From Desmodus rotundus (taxonomy: Eukaryota; Chordata; Mammalia; Chiroptera; Phyllostomidae), in contig NC_071389.1 of the NCBI RefSeq assembly GCF_022682495.2, positions 14,499,199 through 14,563,198 on the forward strand: 64,000 bases of DNA, given 5' to 3'. The position numbers and the translations under genes are program-made. Below are positions 48,170 through 60,977 of the stretch, piece after piece (positions within the stretch are counted from its first letter, which is position 1; every line of letters begins with the position of its first letter). The notes under the pieces were generated by a model. That model was not told the DNA's origin. It ran no database searches and worked only from the letters and a program-made list of their open reading frames with translations.

Positions 48170-48935
48170 TTCAGTGTGTCGGAGGTGGCTGCCGCGGGCT
48201 CCGCCTCGAGCAGGAGTCTGAAGCTGTGGCTGGGCCCGGCGTGGAAGGGTCCCGTGATCTGTCAGTGGAGTCTGCCACAGGTGCAGGAGGGAAGGTGGGG
48301 AGTCACCGGTGCTGTACCTTTCATATTCCTGGTGAATTACACGTTCAACACGTGAGACTTGCTTTCATTTCGGCGGATCATCCCCATGTTGTAAACAAGA
48401 GGACTGAGGAGCAGAGAGGTTCTATAGCTTGCCCAAGGTTCCTCAGCTAGCAGGGGGCAGAGAAGGTTCTGTGGCTCCAAAGTGCACACTTTCCCCACTG
48501 CACAGGTGAGAATGTTTTCCGCACAGGCTTTCAAACCTCCCCTCTGTTCTGATGGATGGCTCACCCCTCATCCGACCTTCTGTTTGCCAGCCCTCAGTCC
48601 TCACAGCCAGGCCTGGCTTTACTCAGGGGCTGGGGACAGCTGGCACTAAGCCAGCGTCACCAGGGCCCCAGAACTGCTGGGTTTCCCCCCCTGTCATGGG
48701 AGGCTGGAGCTTAGGTATCTCCCAAGGGTGGAACCACGTAAGTTTGTAAAGAGCTTAATGAAATTATGCGTTTCACAGCTTCAGGAGGCAGACAAAGTCA
48801 AGTGCTCTGTTCGAGGTTTTAGAGAGCAGTTACACAAAGCTTTCTTGGAGGAGTTGGAAGCCCTGGGTGGGGGCAGGGAGGAGAGAGGCGGGGAAGGGTG
48901 AGGCGGAGAAGGGGGAGGCTAGAGCTCAGGCCCAG
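48170..48935. other. Intergenic sequence
   Basis: A MIR-like part is visible at about 48365-48475 ('ggactgaggagcagagaggt'). The rest is unassigned. Confidence 0.4.
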
Positions 48936-48939
48936 CTCC

Positions 48940-49130
48940 ACCCCGTCCTGGAGGTGTGATCTTGACTTCATCATTCTGACTCAGTTTTTTCATCTGTCAA
49001 GTGGGGATTATGAGCCTTACCTTGCATGGTTATTTTGAACTTAAAAAGATTTAATGTAACTGAATTTCTAGAACAATGCTTGGCACGCACTGGTGCTTAT
49101 TAAATATTTCTTGGCGGATGAATGAATGAA
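48940..49130 (-). repeat. MIR SINE (reverse)
   Basis: 'ctgactcagttttttcatct', 'gtcaagtggggattatgagc', and 'aatgcttggcacgcactggt' then 'gaatgaatgaatgaatga' give the inverse MIR order. Confidence 0.75.
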
Positions 49131-52110
49131 TGAATGAGTAGTTGGATGGTGCTTTACCACGGTGAGGCGTGCCCTCAGCTCTGTGTCCCATGCGGACTGG
49201 CTGTGCCACTGTGCCTGGCACAGGAGCAAGCTCCTAAAAATACATATTTGCCAAAATAATTCTTCTGAGTCCAACCTGCAGAAGTGGTTCCTGGTCACAA
49301 TGAAAGAGTCACACGAAGCATCCGAAGCAACAGAATTTATCCAGGTGGTGACAATGCCTGTGCTCTTTAGGCCCCGTATCAGGCGGCCTCATCTGTGAAC
49401 CAGGAAGTAAACAGAAAAGACCTCTGAACACACGAAACCAACAGAATAAAGTTCATGCACTGATACCTATGGCTTTTCTCCTAGAAGCACTCTCGGGTCC
49501 TCATTTTTAACCTAGTTACTCTTGGTTTGCAAACAGATCCAACAAGGATTGCCTGGTGGTTCTGAAGCCCACCTCAGACTAGGTGAAGCGAGCTGGGGAT
49601 GAAGAGGAAGGAGTGTGCCAGGCCATCTCCAAATCTGTCTTAGGCTTAGAGGGAGCTGGTTCTCCCTGAAAAGGGGTCCCCTATCTGGAGCTACTCTCCT
49701 GGGCAGGTGTGGGACCTGGGAGACAAGACTTTAGAAGGTAGGCCCTTCAACAAGGGAACTGGGCCTCTGCACTCCTCTGGGCCTCGCCCTCTGTGATCTG
49801 GACCTGGAGGAGTCTGGTGTTCTAGGTGGAGAGGGGTCTCCTGCACACAGAGTTGGACGGGAACAGGGACATTTGCTGAGGTTGGTGAACCTGAAGCTGA
49901 GGGGGACGGCATGTGCCACAGAGAACGCAGCTATGTGATGCTGTCTGTGCTATTTCCACACACCTCCCCGCCCGCCCCCCCCCCCCCCCCGGCCCCACCG
50001 GCTTTAGTAGCATCTTGTTCAAAGGGTCTCAGCTGTGCAGTGGGGAATGAAGGAGAGAACTCCAAGGCCGAGCTTGAAGCAGATCATCAAAGGGAGAGTG
50101 TGCTTCCCTCCCCAAGACAGCCAGGACCAGGGAGAGGGCGACTCTGCAATGGAAGGACTTGGAGCCGCTCTGCCCTGCTGCCAGCCTTGGAGGCTGTGGG
50201 GTTTGGTCAGCAGATTCCTAATGAGACACACCCTCCCCGAGGTTAGGAGCTGACTCAGGTCCCGAGTCAAGGGGATCTGGGGAGGATCTGAAACCATTTC
50301 GCCAGCATGCACAAGGATGGCTCCATGTACATGTCCCAGCCCTCGGGGGACCCTTTAAACTGCTCTCTGGGTAAGGTGACCACAGAGCCTAGATCTTCAG
50401 GGGAGCTGCTCTTAAATAGTCAGATGTTTCATCCCGAAGTGTTAAATGATACAGGTTTTAAAAGAGTGGTAAGCTGCACCTTGAGGCGAATGAATTCATT
50501 CAATATATATTTTGTGGAGCGCGTCCGTGTGATCGGTACGGTGTCAGGCACAGCAGCGAACAGAACAGACAGACGTCCCTGCCCCTCATGGAGATGACGT
50601 GCTGGGGAGAGACACCGACGACAATGAGTGAGGAAGTAAATGGAGGACACGCTGCACGGCTATAGGTGTGAGGGGGAAAATAAGGTGGAGGAGAGTAATG
50701 TATCTCTACCTTTTTACGTGGTTTGTGTGTCTGCCTGTTAATGCAAAGAATAGATATCTCTTTTAGAATACATAAACAAGCTAAATACATTTTAGTTTTA
50801 CAAATTATATATTTTTTTGCTGAGCTTTGCATTTTCCTCCTATATGTTAAGCCAGTTTTTAAACACATCAAAAAGTCGATTTGTATTTTGAAAGATTTTT
50901 CATGTAAGTAAAAACCACCTGCAGTCTTTTATGGAATGAAGTGGGTACAAAGTAACTGTATTAAGAACACAAAGTAGAATATACTTATAAAGTGGAACAT
51001 CTGCTTCCCTCCAATCTGGTTATCGAGGGCATTCCCAGGGCATCGGGAACACTGAACAGGGCGCAGAGGCTCAAGAGCAGCCAAGGACACTGCTTTGAAT
51101 CCGACTGCCAGGTTCTACTGCCCATTTCCGCTGCCACCCTGGGCAGGTTTCCTCACCTGAGGCTTGGTGTTCTCATGTATAATTATGACAATATTAGTGC
51201 AGGAAATGGAAGCCACTTAAGGAATTTAAACAAGAAGGATTTAACTTAGGGAACTAGGGGCTTATAGAATCATTGGAAAGGCTGAGGGAGAAAGCTCAAG
51301 CCTGGGCTCCTGGGAACTATGTCCAGAATTGACCCACCGGGGGAGCTCTAACCTCTGCTGTCATGTTCAAGGGACATGTCCTTTACTGCCAGTCCCAGGA
51401 CAGGAAGGCAGATTTCAAAGCCACCATTGCAACGGCCTCTGGGCACCTGTGTGTAAGGGGCCTGAAATCCGCAGCAGAAAAACCCCGTATTTCCCCAAAC
51501 TTTGCTGGCCAGCAGAAATAACTAAAAGGAGAGGAAAAGGGGGCCCTGCCTCTCTTCCACTGACAAGTATTACAGTATCTAATTGGTAGAATCTAATTCA
51601 GAGCCAGAACCCTAGCTGCAAGGGAGTCTGGAAAATGTAGTGTTTAGCTTTCCAACCTTCTCACAAAAAGGTGAGATAGTCTGAGTCCTCCGAGAAGCAG
51701 ACATCAAGCAAGAATTAAAAAGGAAGGGAAATGCCTGGGTAGGAGCTGAGTAAGGCTGGGAGCGCTGTCAGATTGCAATGCAAGGTGACTCTGAGTAAAG
51801 GAGCGATGGAGAGAAGCTTGGGCAGAACATCTGAGGAAGTTTCAGCAAAGCCATCTGGGAATCCTTGAACCAAAGTTGTTTGACAAAGGAGTCCTTGTCT
51901 TTAAGGAAGGAGTGTGCATTAGTGTCCCTGTCACAGTCAGTCACTGATGGAGACATCCATGGGGACGAAGTGGCTGCTGGGGGCCCTTGGGCAATAACAC
52001 TCCCTGTAGGAGGAAGCTTCCTGGCTTGTTCTCACAGCTACCCCAGAGGCTGGGATGGAGGTTGAGCAAGTCATCCACAGAACCCACCCTGATAACAACA
52101 CCTGTTTCCT
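49131..52110. other. Intergenic sequence, no gene recognised
   Basis: A 16-C run lies at 49975-49990. 50500-50640 may be a MIR or the unassigned old repeat ('cgtccctgcccctcatggag'). 51190-51560 looks like a decayed LTR-like repeat. No exon is seen. Confidence 0.4.
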
Positions 52111-52354
52111 AGGGGGGGTGAGGGTTAATTGAGATAACACAAGTAAAACACTGAGAACAGTACCTGCCATACAGTAAGTGCTCAGCTAATGTTAGGGGCA
52201 GTTTGGAGACTGAAAAACGAGGAGGCCCCTCCAAGGTCCTCTCCACCCTCTGTGGGAGACCACGTGAGTGTCCTGGAAACACATGATTACAGGATGGTGT
52301 GCTGCAGGCATGGAGGGGGTACACTGGCTGCGTGTCCTCATCGATAGGGAAGCC

Positions 52355-52445
52355 TATCACCACACAGACTCCGGGCCCCACCCTGGAAATTCTGATTCAG
52401 GTGGTGGGAGGTGGGGCCCGGACACACACAGATCTAACAGGAGGC
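52355..52445. mobile_element. MER5A-like fragment
   Basis: 'cgggccccaccctggaaatt', 'ctgattcaggtggtgggagg' match the centre of MER5A. Confidence 0.5.
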
Positions 52446-52784
52446 CTGGGGCTTTGAGACCCAGCCAGGTTTGGGATTGTAGCCGTAGGTGTCAGAGGAG
52501 GGAATGCTTAGCTGGTTAGAGGGTGGGAAGGGAAGGAAGAAGGACTTTGAAACAGAGATAGAGCCTGAACAGGGTCTTGAACGGATGAACAGGAGTTGAA
52601 AGTGAAGAAGCAGAGGGAACAGTGCGGAGGGAACAGTGCGTGGGAAGGCAGACTGCCTCTAACCCTGCGGAGGTCGCGGCTGATCTGAAAGACACAAACG
52701 AACTTTTCTTAAGGAGCTCAGGGAAACCACAAAGATCTTGGAGTAGTCAGGCTCAAGGATCTTTTCTTCTTTTATGGAACATTC

Positions 52785-52990
52785 CCCAGTGGCCAGGCTC
52801 AGTGCTAAGAACTTAACATGCTTCTGTCACTGAGTCCTCGCAACTCCCTTATGAGGTCAGTGTTATTATCACTCCCAGTTTGCAGATGAGGCCACTGAGG
52901 CTCAGAAAGGCTGAGCGACTCCCCCCAATGCATGCGGCTATTTCAAGATGAAGTTAAGGTTGGAATCCGTTTGTGTCCCGAGCCCATGCT
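52785..52990 (+). repeat. MIR SINE
   Basis: 'gtggccaggctcagtgctaa', 'tcgcaactcccttatgaggt', 'gatgaggccactgaggctca' follow MIR. Confidence 0.78.
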
Positions 52991-53059
52991 GGTGACATTG
53001 CTGGGAGAAGAGGCTGAAAGAGCCGGTAGGGATGCCTGTGTGCATGTAGAGTGTGGCAT

Positions 53060-53275
53060 CTAGGGACACAGGCTTTGGCGTCGTGGGAAATGGGTTCAAA
53101 CCTGCCACTACTGGCTCTGTGGCTTTGGGCAAGTTAATTAACCATTCTGTGCCTTGCTTCCTTTGTTAAAGGAGGTAATAAATGCCCGCCTTATGGTAGG
53201 TCATGAGATTAAATGAGTTATGGTAGGTAAAGCACCTAACACAGTGCCTGATACACAGTAAGTACACAGTAATCG
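53060..53275 (-). repeat. MIR SINE (reverse)
   Basis: 'actggctctgtggctttggg', 'caagttaattaaccattctg', 'gcacctaacacagtgcctga' give the inverse MIR order. Confidence 0.82.
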
Positions 53276-53706
53276 GACACAATCATTTCTCACGCAAATG
53301 CATTGGGACTTCAACTTGCAAGGAAAGTGGAACCAAGAGGGTTTTAAGCTGGAAGATTGCAAATCATTCTAAGAGGTCTGTTAGGGAGCAAAGCTCTAAG
53401 TTAAAGGAACGCCACTCAAAGGGGGAACTTTCGGGCACTAACCGTGGTCCAGAAGTCTTTCAGGACAGGTGCGAATTGGGGAGGCAGCTGGCTTTGAGGG
53501 TATTCTGCACGTCTCCCCTTGTGCCCAGACGCCCGCTGCCGGTTCTTGAGAGAGCAGCTTAGGTTACTTTGGAAAATCTTGTTGGAGGGCTTCCTGGCCT
53601 TCCTGGGGGAGAAAGCCATCATGCCCACTGCCACCAGGTTGGGGCCACAGCTTTATAAAGACTCAGTTCCTGGGGGGTGGGGGGAGGTAGAAGAGTGTAT
53701 GGGGGC

Positions 53707-53840
53707 ATAAATGGTGATAGAAGGAGACTTGGGGTGGTGAACACAATACAATATACAGATGATAAATTATAGAATTATATACCTAAAATCTATATAATTT
53801 TATTAACCAATGTCACCCCAATAAATCCAATTAAAACAAA
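53707..53840 (+). mobile_element. L1 3' end of bat type
   Basis: 'aaatggtgatagaaggagac', 'gtggtgaacacaatacaata', 'ttattaaccaatgtcacccc' and 'aataaatccaatt' match a relatively young bat L1 3' end. Only the last 130 bp are present, as in 5'-truncated insertions. Confidence 0.75.
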
Positions 53841-54261
53841 AGACCCGGTTCCCTAAATATTAGGACAAACACCAAAATGTGATGTGTACTTATTCCTTGG
53901 GTAGTGGAACAACTGGGGACTCCTTCTCACCCTCTTGTGGTTTTACGTGTTTTCCACCCTGTGTACATGCTGATTTCTGCTTTTTGAGAAAGCAAAACAA
54001 ATGATATTTAAAAGGAAAAAACCGAGATCCCTGACTCCAGTTTCCCATGGCAACCCAGCGAGAAGGGCTGTGCATCACTCTGGGAACAGGCTGGTCAAAA
54101 CCACCTGGTTGCTCCTTCGTCCTGACCTGCAAGCCCACCGGTGGCCTGTGTGTTAGGGCAGTGGTTCTCAAACTGCTTAGTCTCAGGATGGGTTTGCACC
54201 CTTAAAAAATTATTCAGGGTTTTGGTGGGTTACAGCTATTGCTAATGTTCATTTTAGCAAT

Positions 54262-54655
54262 TTTAGCTTGGCAATGCCTGGGATTTTTTTAAAAGATTTT
54301 ATTTATTTTATTTTTAGAGAGGGGAAGGGAGGGAGAAGAGAGGGAGAGAAACATGAATATGTGGTTGCCTCTGGAATGCCCCCTACTGGGGACCTGGCCT
54401 GCAACCCAGGCATGTGCCCTGACTGGGAACTGAACCGGTGACCCTCTGGTTCACAGTCAGGCATGCAATCCACTGAGCCACACCAGCCAGGGCATCTGGG
54501 ACATTTTTGTTTGTCACAACTGGGGCTTGGGAGGTGCTACTGGTATCTACTGGGTAGAGGCGTGCTACACTGCCCACATCCCACACTACCCAGGACAGTC
54601 TCACAACAGAGAATTCCTGCCTCAGAATGCCACCAATGCCAAGGCCGAGAAACCC
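54262..54655 (+). mobile_element. MER20 copy split by a VES
   Basis: 'ttttagcttggcaatgcctg' before the SINE and 'gacatttttgtttgtcacaa', 'gggaggtgctactggtatct', 'aaggccgagaaaccc' after it match MER20 in order. Confidence 0.7.
54291..54493 (-). mobile_element. VES SINE (reverse)
   Basis: The minus strand reads 'gccctggctggtgtggctca' at the 54493 end, 'gggcacatgcctgggttgca' and ends in an A/T tail at 54291. Flanks 'cctgggattttt' and 'tctgggacattttt' look like an aged target duplication. Confidence 0.92.
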
Positions 54656-55018
54656 GGATTTAATCTGACAACAATAAACTCATTCCATGTCGACATACAT
54701 TTTATAAAAAATAGCGATATTTTCCAAATAAAAAAAATGAGAAGAGTGGCATTGTTTTCAATGGTTGCAGGCTCTTCAATGTCTGGTTTCACAGGAGAGC
54801 GTGAGATTCTTGTATCCACCACTTCATTCAGTCTTTGTGATATCGCATGCCGTGCAGCTTCTGGAAAACTCCAGAGAATGAGTTTTGTCAGAGAATGAGA
54901 AGGAAAACGACAAATGACATCTCAATACGATTATGAAAATTGTTTTGACCTTATGGAGTCCCTTAAAGGGTCTCTGGGACCCCAAGGACGACTCCAGAGG
55001 GCCAGTTTCGGGAACTGC

Positions 55019-55735
55019 TGCAGTGGGAAGACACTGTTTCCGGAAACAACCATTTTGCTCTGGGTGTGGACGTATCGGCCCCACCGGCCCGGGGGAGCGC
55101 AGTGGGGGAAGAAACTGGTGAAAAGCCAAGTGTGTGTCGGTGCCCTGCACCCAGCCCCCTTCTCCTCGCTGCCGATGTCTGTCAGCTGCCAGACCATCGT
55201 GTAATTTCTAATGACAGATCTCACGTTTCACCCGGGCGAGAAAACAACAGGCCAGACAAGTGGGAATAAAGGGAAAGAGGAGAAAGGGTGGGGGAGGTGG
55301 GCTTCCCTGGCAGTTCTGGAAGGAGGACGGGGTGCTCCCAGCTGCTGCGGGGTCCCCGCAGGGTGTGGGTGTGTGTGGAGGGCCCACGCCTCAGCCTTGC
55401 CCGTGGGCCCTGCCCTGGGAGCAGCAGCAATGGAGGAGGCCCGCCTTGTCTCTGAGTCACCCACCTGAGTTTCACAGGACGTGATAGGCTAATTTTTGGC
55501 AGGGAGAGAGGGAGCCTCAGCCTTGGAGGCTCAGGAGGCTGGGGCGGGTATCTCCCCTTTTCTCAGAAGGAGCTAAGAATCCAGGTCAGGAAGCATACCA
55601 CTCAGGAGGCCTGGCTCCCTCGGTCCCCCTCTGGGCCACACCCTTCACGGTCCCCACGCCCCTGAAGGGGTGGAGGGTTCCAGCTGCCACGGTATGGGGG
55701 CTGAGGGAACAGGGGCACGGAGGGCGAGGACGGAG
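55019..55735. other. Intergenic sequence
   Basis: G+C-rich with short overlapping frames on both strands. No gene or repeat is assigned. Confidence 0.4.
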
Positions 55736-55945
55736 TGCTTGCTGTGTGCAGCGGGCTCTGAATGACTTCATGCCAGTTCCTGTAGCAGGTAACCCTCACA
55801 GCAACCTGCACTGTGGGAACTGTTATCATTCCCCCTTTTATCCATGACGACAAGGCCTGAGGAGGAAATAACTTGTCCACGGTCCAAGCCCAGGAGACTG
55901 GAGCTGGGACTGGATCTAGGTTTGTCTGGGCTCATAACCTCTCCC
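55736..55945 (+). repeat. MIR SINE
   Basis: 'ggtaaccctcacagcaacct', 'tgacgacaaggcctgaggag', 'taacttgtccacggtccaag' and 'ggagctgggactggatctag' follow MIR. Confidence 0.65.
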
Positions 55946-56009
55946 CTAACAGTTGTGCTGAGAGTCAGGCATTTACTAATGTACCTGACTATTGAGGGGC
56001 CACTCTGAA

Positions 56010-56340
56010 CCCTGTGCTAGATGCCCAAGATACAGATGAATAAAACATGCTCCTTGCCCTCCTCCCAGCTCTCGGTCTCCTTGGCAGGGAGGTGCAAGGG
56101 GAGAGTAGGTTGAGCAAGCAAACAGGCAATGACAATTGATTGTGCAGGTGCTGTGATGGGGTGAGCAGGATGTGGTGGAAGCCAGAGGAGGCCCCTGACT
56201 CAGACTGGGGAAAGGGTAGGCAAGGAAGGCTTCCTGGGGGAGGTGGTGCATAAGCTAGAGACAAGTCAGGGTACCCCAAGCAAGGAGGAGTTTGAGCATC
56301 CCAGCTGGAGGAATAATAACATCTTAGGGACACATATCCA
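56010..56340 (+). repeat. Possible copy of the unassigned old repeat
   Basis: 'tgctccttgccctcctccca' and 'caaggaaggcttcctggggg' resemble a recurring motif of such old repeats. Strongly diverged. Confidence 0.35.
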
Positions 56341-56807
56341 GTGACCCTCCTCCCTCTTTTGACAACTCGTAGCCCAAGGGGAGTTCCAGGATTTCTCTTG
56401 CAAACCCCATCCCCCATTTCCATTCTATGTCTGGAGTGAGAATCAGATGGGATGCTAGCTGGGAGAATGATAGCAGCCCCTTCCCCTACATGGAAGCTGG
56501 GACCAGTGGTGGCAAAGAGGGTCTCAGGGTGGCCTTCAGGCCTGAGGGGACAGGAGGCCAAGGGCTTTTGGAAATGGGTGTTTGCACGTTGACTACTCTT
56601 TCTATGCCGGGCACTCACCTAGGCGCTGGGCATGAAGTATTCCATTGGAATTTTACAGTCCTGGGAGTTTCGGGATGACTTTGTTTCATGCGAGAATCCT
56701 TTTGCTGAAGACCTTTCATGATTCCAAACTCACATGGTACAAGACCCGTCCTGACAAAGGCCTCTCGTGTTTCTGGTTACCAGATGAAGGGCACAATCGT
56801 GTGGCTA

Positions 56808-56823
56808 TGACGTGAAGACGTCA
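56808..56823. promoter_or_regulatory. Paired CRE-like motif
   Basis: TGACGT-gaag-ACGTCA forms a 6-4-6 inverted pair, containing TGACGTGA and GACGTCA. These resemble CREB/ATF sites. No promoter is recognised nearby. Confidence 0.4.
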
Positions 56824-57500
56824 CAATTTGCTTGCGCGGCCTGCTGTGAATTAGGTGGGGTTTGTTGTTTCTCATTCACGGAAGGGAAATGTGTGCTCTT
56901 TCATATTTTGTGTGATATTTTATTGGTGTGTCTATTATTGCGTAATCACCCTCTGGGTGCTGTCACTGTACCATTGTGCAGATGAGGAAACTGAGGCTGG
57001 AGGGGTTAAGGAACCAGCCTGGGGTAAACAGTGGATCTGGAACTGGAGCTCAGGCAGCCTGACGTCAGAGCCCAGCCTTTCCACCTTCACCCTGCCTCTC
57101 TTGAGCTAGAAAACTTCCAGAGTCTGGGAAGCTCCTTCCCTTTAGTCTGTCTAAGCCTAGCTCCTGGACGGCTCTTTCAACCCTTCCTCTCCCCCAGGGG
57201 AGCACAGCCGTGGGAGAGGGAGTGAAGTGTCCGGAGTGTGTGTTTAAGGTTTTCCCAAGTGACTCAGAGGCTGGGCCCCAAAAGATAGTCAGCCCTAGCA
57301 TGCCTGGGCAAGCCCCTGTCTCGGGTTTCCCCCCCCAAACAAGGCGATGAGTGTGAGGCCACTCGGGGAGAGAGAGGCTGTGGCGGGCCCACCAGTGTAG
57401 GGGAGAAGAAAGAGATCTTAAAACTGATCAACAGGAGGGAAGTGGTTTCTCAGTGCTTCCAAGTAACAGCTCTCCATTCCAAAAGTAACAGAGAAAACTT
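56824..57500. other. Intergenic sequence with a MIR fragment
   Basis: A MIR part is visible at about 56960-57075 ('gcagatgaggaaactgaggc'). No gene. Confidence 0.45.
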
Positions 57501-57745
57501 AGGAACTCCTGATAAGCCCAAAGAAGACACTGCAAATCCCACAGTCCCATCCCTCCTACATAAACTGTTAGCTTTTGGGGTGTGGTTCCTTCCAGTCTAC
57601 TTATCTATCTACATATTTGTATTTATAATAATAAGTGTACCCATAACATTTTATTATTGCCAAAATAATGCATCTTCACTGTAGCACATTTGGAGAGTAG
57701 AAGTGAACAAAAGAAGAAAGCAAAACAATGCTAATCTCGGGAAGT
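57500..57745 (-). mobile_element. Old L1 3' UTR fragment (reverse)
   Basis: 'ataataataagtgtacccat', 'agcacatttggagagtagaa' and 'acatatttgtatttata' match inverted L1M 3' UTR motifs. Confidence 0.55.
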
Positions 57746-59342
57746 GTGGCTTTCTAGGTTCTGTGTATTTCCCTTGCGAGCTGTGTTACAACGAGCACAG
57801 GAGTGTGACCCACTGTGCTCCTGCCCGCTAGGCCTTTCGGCACGTAGGCGGGCGTACTGAAACCATTTCCCCACATGGAACTTAAAAATACAACACAGTT
57901 GAGAGTCTTCACTTGTTGTTTAGGTCACAGACCCTCTGAGGATCGGGTAGGACTAGGGACACAAAAATGAGCAAGGAAGTGGCATCCTGAAATGCCGGGG
58001 GCCCAGTTTACAAGTCCCCCAGTTGTCGGTGACTTGTCACGTGAAGGAAAGTCACACCCAGCACCCCAGCTGCACGTACCAGCCTCTCACCCAAATATGT
58101 GTGTGCGTGGCGGGGGGGACAAAGGGGAAGGCTTTCCAGTTTAGCTGGCAGTGTAGGAGGGGGTTTCCACTGGTTTAGTATTTCATTTCTGCAAAAAAAA
58201 AAAATCACTATTGTCCTTAATCTCTTTTGAATATTAATTTTTTAAAATTTTGATGTCATTTCAAGCTTGCAGAAAAGTACAAGGAATAGTGCAAGGAATC
58301 CCTATGCACACCGTTGTGTTAATCCCCAAAATACGGTATGCTGGCCGGAGCACGTCAGGCAACGTCAAGTGTGTGAAGACAAAGTTAACAGGCTTCCATT
58401 TCTCTGTCCAACCCGTGGACGTCGACCTCCTCTAAGACCCTGCGAAAGTACGTATACATGTGTCATTTACACGAACATGGTCCTTCTGCCTTAAAAAAAG
58501 AGGCCCTTACTTTCTATACACAGAGTAGCCTCAGTGTCTGAGAGTTATGTTTTCTGTTCACTGGAGGCATCAGTACTGTCATCCAGGGCTGGCTTAATGA
58601 CTTCCAACCATCACAGGGGAGATGTCCAGAGAAGCACAAGGGAAAAGGGGAATATACGCAGAGGGTAAAGGTGATCACTGGGCCACCTCCATGGAGGGGG
58701 GGGTGGGGACCGTGTGGCTGCTCAGAGCGCAGCTCTGTGCAGTCCGCTTCTTTCATTCCTGTTCTTTCCGACACTGGCCTGGGTTAACTCACGTCCCCCT
58801 CATTCTTGTTAGTAACCTCCTACTTTTCCATTGTGTTGTGGGGGGTACTGTCTTCAGCCCTTCCCCCACAGGGAGGCATTCAGGTTGTTTCTGATTTGCC
58901 GCAGTGGATGTTGCAGACAAGCCTGTAAAATCATCTTAATGTGTCTTTAACTGGGATGTGCCCAGACCATTTCATACCTTTGTGTAGATCAGCAAAAGGT
59001 GTCCCTCTAGGTAGACATGGACCTGGAGGCACCTGCCTTGGCCAGTGGAACATAGGCTGGATTCCATCCCCGCGCACCCCTCCGCCCCACGCCCTTGTGC
59101 AGTGAGCAACCCGCACGTCTGTCTTCTCCCCTGTAGGAAGGACAGACCCCTAAAAGTTGGACTGCTGGAATAAAGGGCATGCGTGGATGTTTAATTGGAA
59201 AAGATTCTGTTAGATTCATGTGTTTGTTTATAAAATTGATATTACATATTTGCTCTCTTATAAGGTGGTTTTTCAGTATGACATTATTTCAGTCCTAACA
59301 TAGTGTGACTGTCTTTCCTGTTGTTACCAATTCTACTTTGGT
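57746..59342. other. Intergenic sequence with diverged L1-like pieces
   Basis: 58230-58330 ('tttgatgtcatttcaagctt', 'gcagaaaagtacaaggaata') and 58755-59220 ('taagttggactgctggaata'-like) resemble L1M 3' UTR or LTR sequences. No gene is seen. Confidence 0.45.
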
Positions 59343-60580
59343 ACCTTCAGTCTTTTAAAGACAGCTTCTGAGGTATAGTTGACATACAATAAGCTGTACT
59401 TATTTAAAACACACAATTTCATAACTTTTGACATGTAAATACACAGTGACACCATCACCACAAAATGGACTTATCCGTCACCTCCAAAAGCCCCTTTGAA
59501 GTCCCTCCCTCCTTCTCTTTCCTGCCCCCGCCTCCCCATATCCTCGCACATCCGCTGGTCTGCTTTCTGTCACTGTAGGTTAGATTGGTTTATATTTCCT
59601 AAAATTCTAAAAAGTAGAACCACAGTGTGCAGTCTCTCTGGTCTGGCTCTCAGTCGGCCACGCCGTTTCGTGTGTCAGTGGCACCTTCACCTGCGCTGCT
59701 GGGCAGAGCCCCACTGGGCGTGCATCCCACGGCGTGCGTCTTCATCCACTTGCTAACGACGTCTGGGTTGCTTCCGGTTCAGGGCTATGCCAATAAAGCT
59801 GCTGGGAACATTTCTGTACAGACTTCGTGTACATACAGGTTTTCATTTCTCTTGAGTACAAACCTAGGAGTAGAATGGCCAGATGACATAGCTGGTATAT
59901 ATTCAGCTTTTTAAGAAAACGCTGAACTGATTTCCAGAGTGGTTGCACTATTTTACACACCCAGCAACGGTGTGTGAGAATTCTAGTTGTCCCGCATCTT
60001 CACCAACACTTGGTATCGTTGGTCTTTTTAATTTGCACAGTTTTATGCTGACCGTCTTTTCTCATGTTTCCCTTTCACCTGTGCATTTTATAGTATTTGG
60101 TGTAGTGTTCATTCAAATCTTTCGCCCATTTGTAAATTTGGATGGTTGTTTTCCTATTGAATTTTGAGAGTTCTTTATATATTCTGGATAAAAGTCCCTT
60201 ATCAGACATAAGATTTGCAAATATTTTGTTGCTTGTATTTTGTATTTTTACATTTCATTATTTGTATTTTTGTTTTTATTCATTTCATACTTTTATTTTT
60301 TTAATTTTATTTATTTTCATCCTTTGCATGTCATCGAATTTTGTAACTTGTCTTTTAATTCTCTTTATGGTGTCTTTTGAAGAGCAGTTTTTAATATTAA
60401 TGAAATTCAATTGATCAATTTTTCCTTTGTGGATTGTATTCTTGCTATCTTTTATTAATCCAAGGCCACAAAAGTTTTCTCCTAAGTTTTTCTTCAAGAG
60501 TTTTATAGTTTTAAGCTTTAAGGTCTATGATCCAATTCGAGATAATTTAACCATATATGGTGTGAGGTATGGATGTATGT
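59343..60580 (+). mobile_element. Old L1 3' UTR, long fragment
   Basis: 'ctgaggtatagttgacatac', 'cagtgacaccatcaccacaa', 'cacttggtatcgttggtctt', 'gagttctttatatattctgg' and 'ccttatcagacataagattt' match an L1M 3' region over about 1.2 kb. No intact frame. Confidence 0.82.
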
Positions 60581-60977
60581 TGTAAAGATTCCCTCCGTGG
60601 CTGGTGTCCAGCTACCCATCTGACATCACCCGGTGCAGAGTCGGGAAGAGATGCGCACGCCGGCTCTGACGCCTGGTACAGGCTGGCCTGAGCACATGGC
60701 TGGAGGGGCCAATCAGCCTGGCTCACTGAGGAGCATGATTGTCCGTCACATTCACTGCAGGGCTGTCCACTGAACAGCGCTGTGGGTCTGGGGAGGCACT
60801 GGGGCGGGGCTGCCCCTCCCTCAGCCCCTGCCTGTCTCCTGGTCCCCAGCCCAGGAGACCTACAGTAGGACTGGGGAGTTCCCTGTCTGTTGGCCACCCT
60901 CAATACCAACTCCCCACTCAGTCGCCTTTTTTAACTGTAAGAGTAGATAGACAAAGACAGGTACATATGGACATACA
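60581..60977. other. Intergenic sequence
   Basis: Open frames on both strands (60547-60909 minus) are judged chance. Nothing is recognised. Confidence 0.4.

Larger units (their letters stand above)
54161..55018 (+). mobile_element. hAT-Charlie-type transposon with nested MER20 and VES
   Basis: Left end 'gcagtggttctcaaactgct' with 'gggtttgcacccttaaaaaa'; right part 'acaataaactcattccatgt', 'gagaagagtggcattgtttt', 'gaaaattgttttgaccttat' and 'gggtctctgggaccccaagg' near the end. The termini are complementary in layout. A MER20 piece and a VES copy lie inside. Confidence 0.72.

Noticed and set aside
60547..60909. 120-codon minus-strand ORF
   Set aside because: It partly overlaps the end of an L1 fragment and has no domain-like features.
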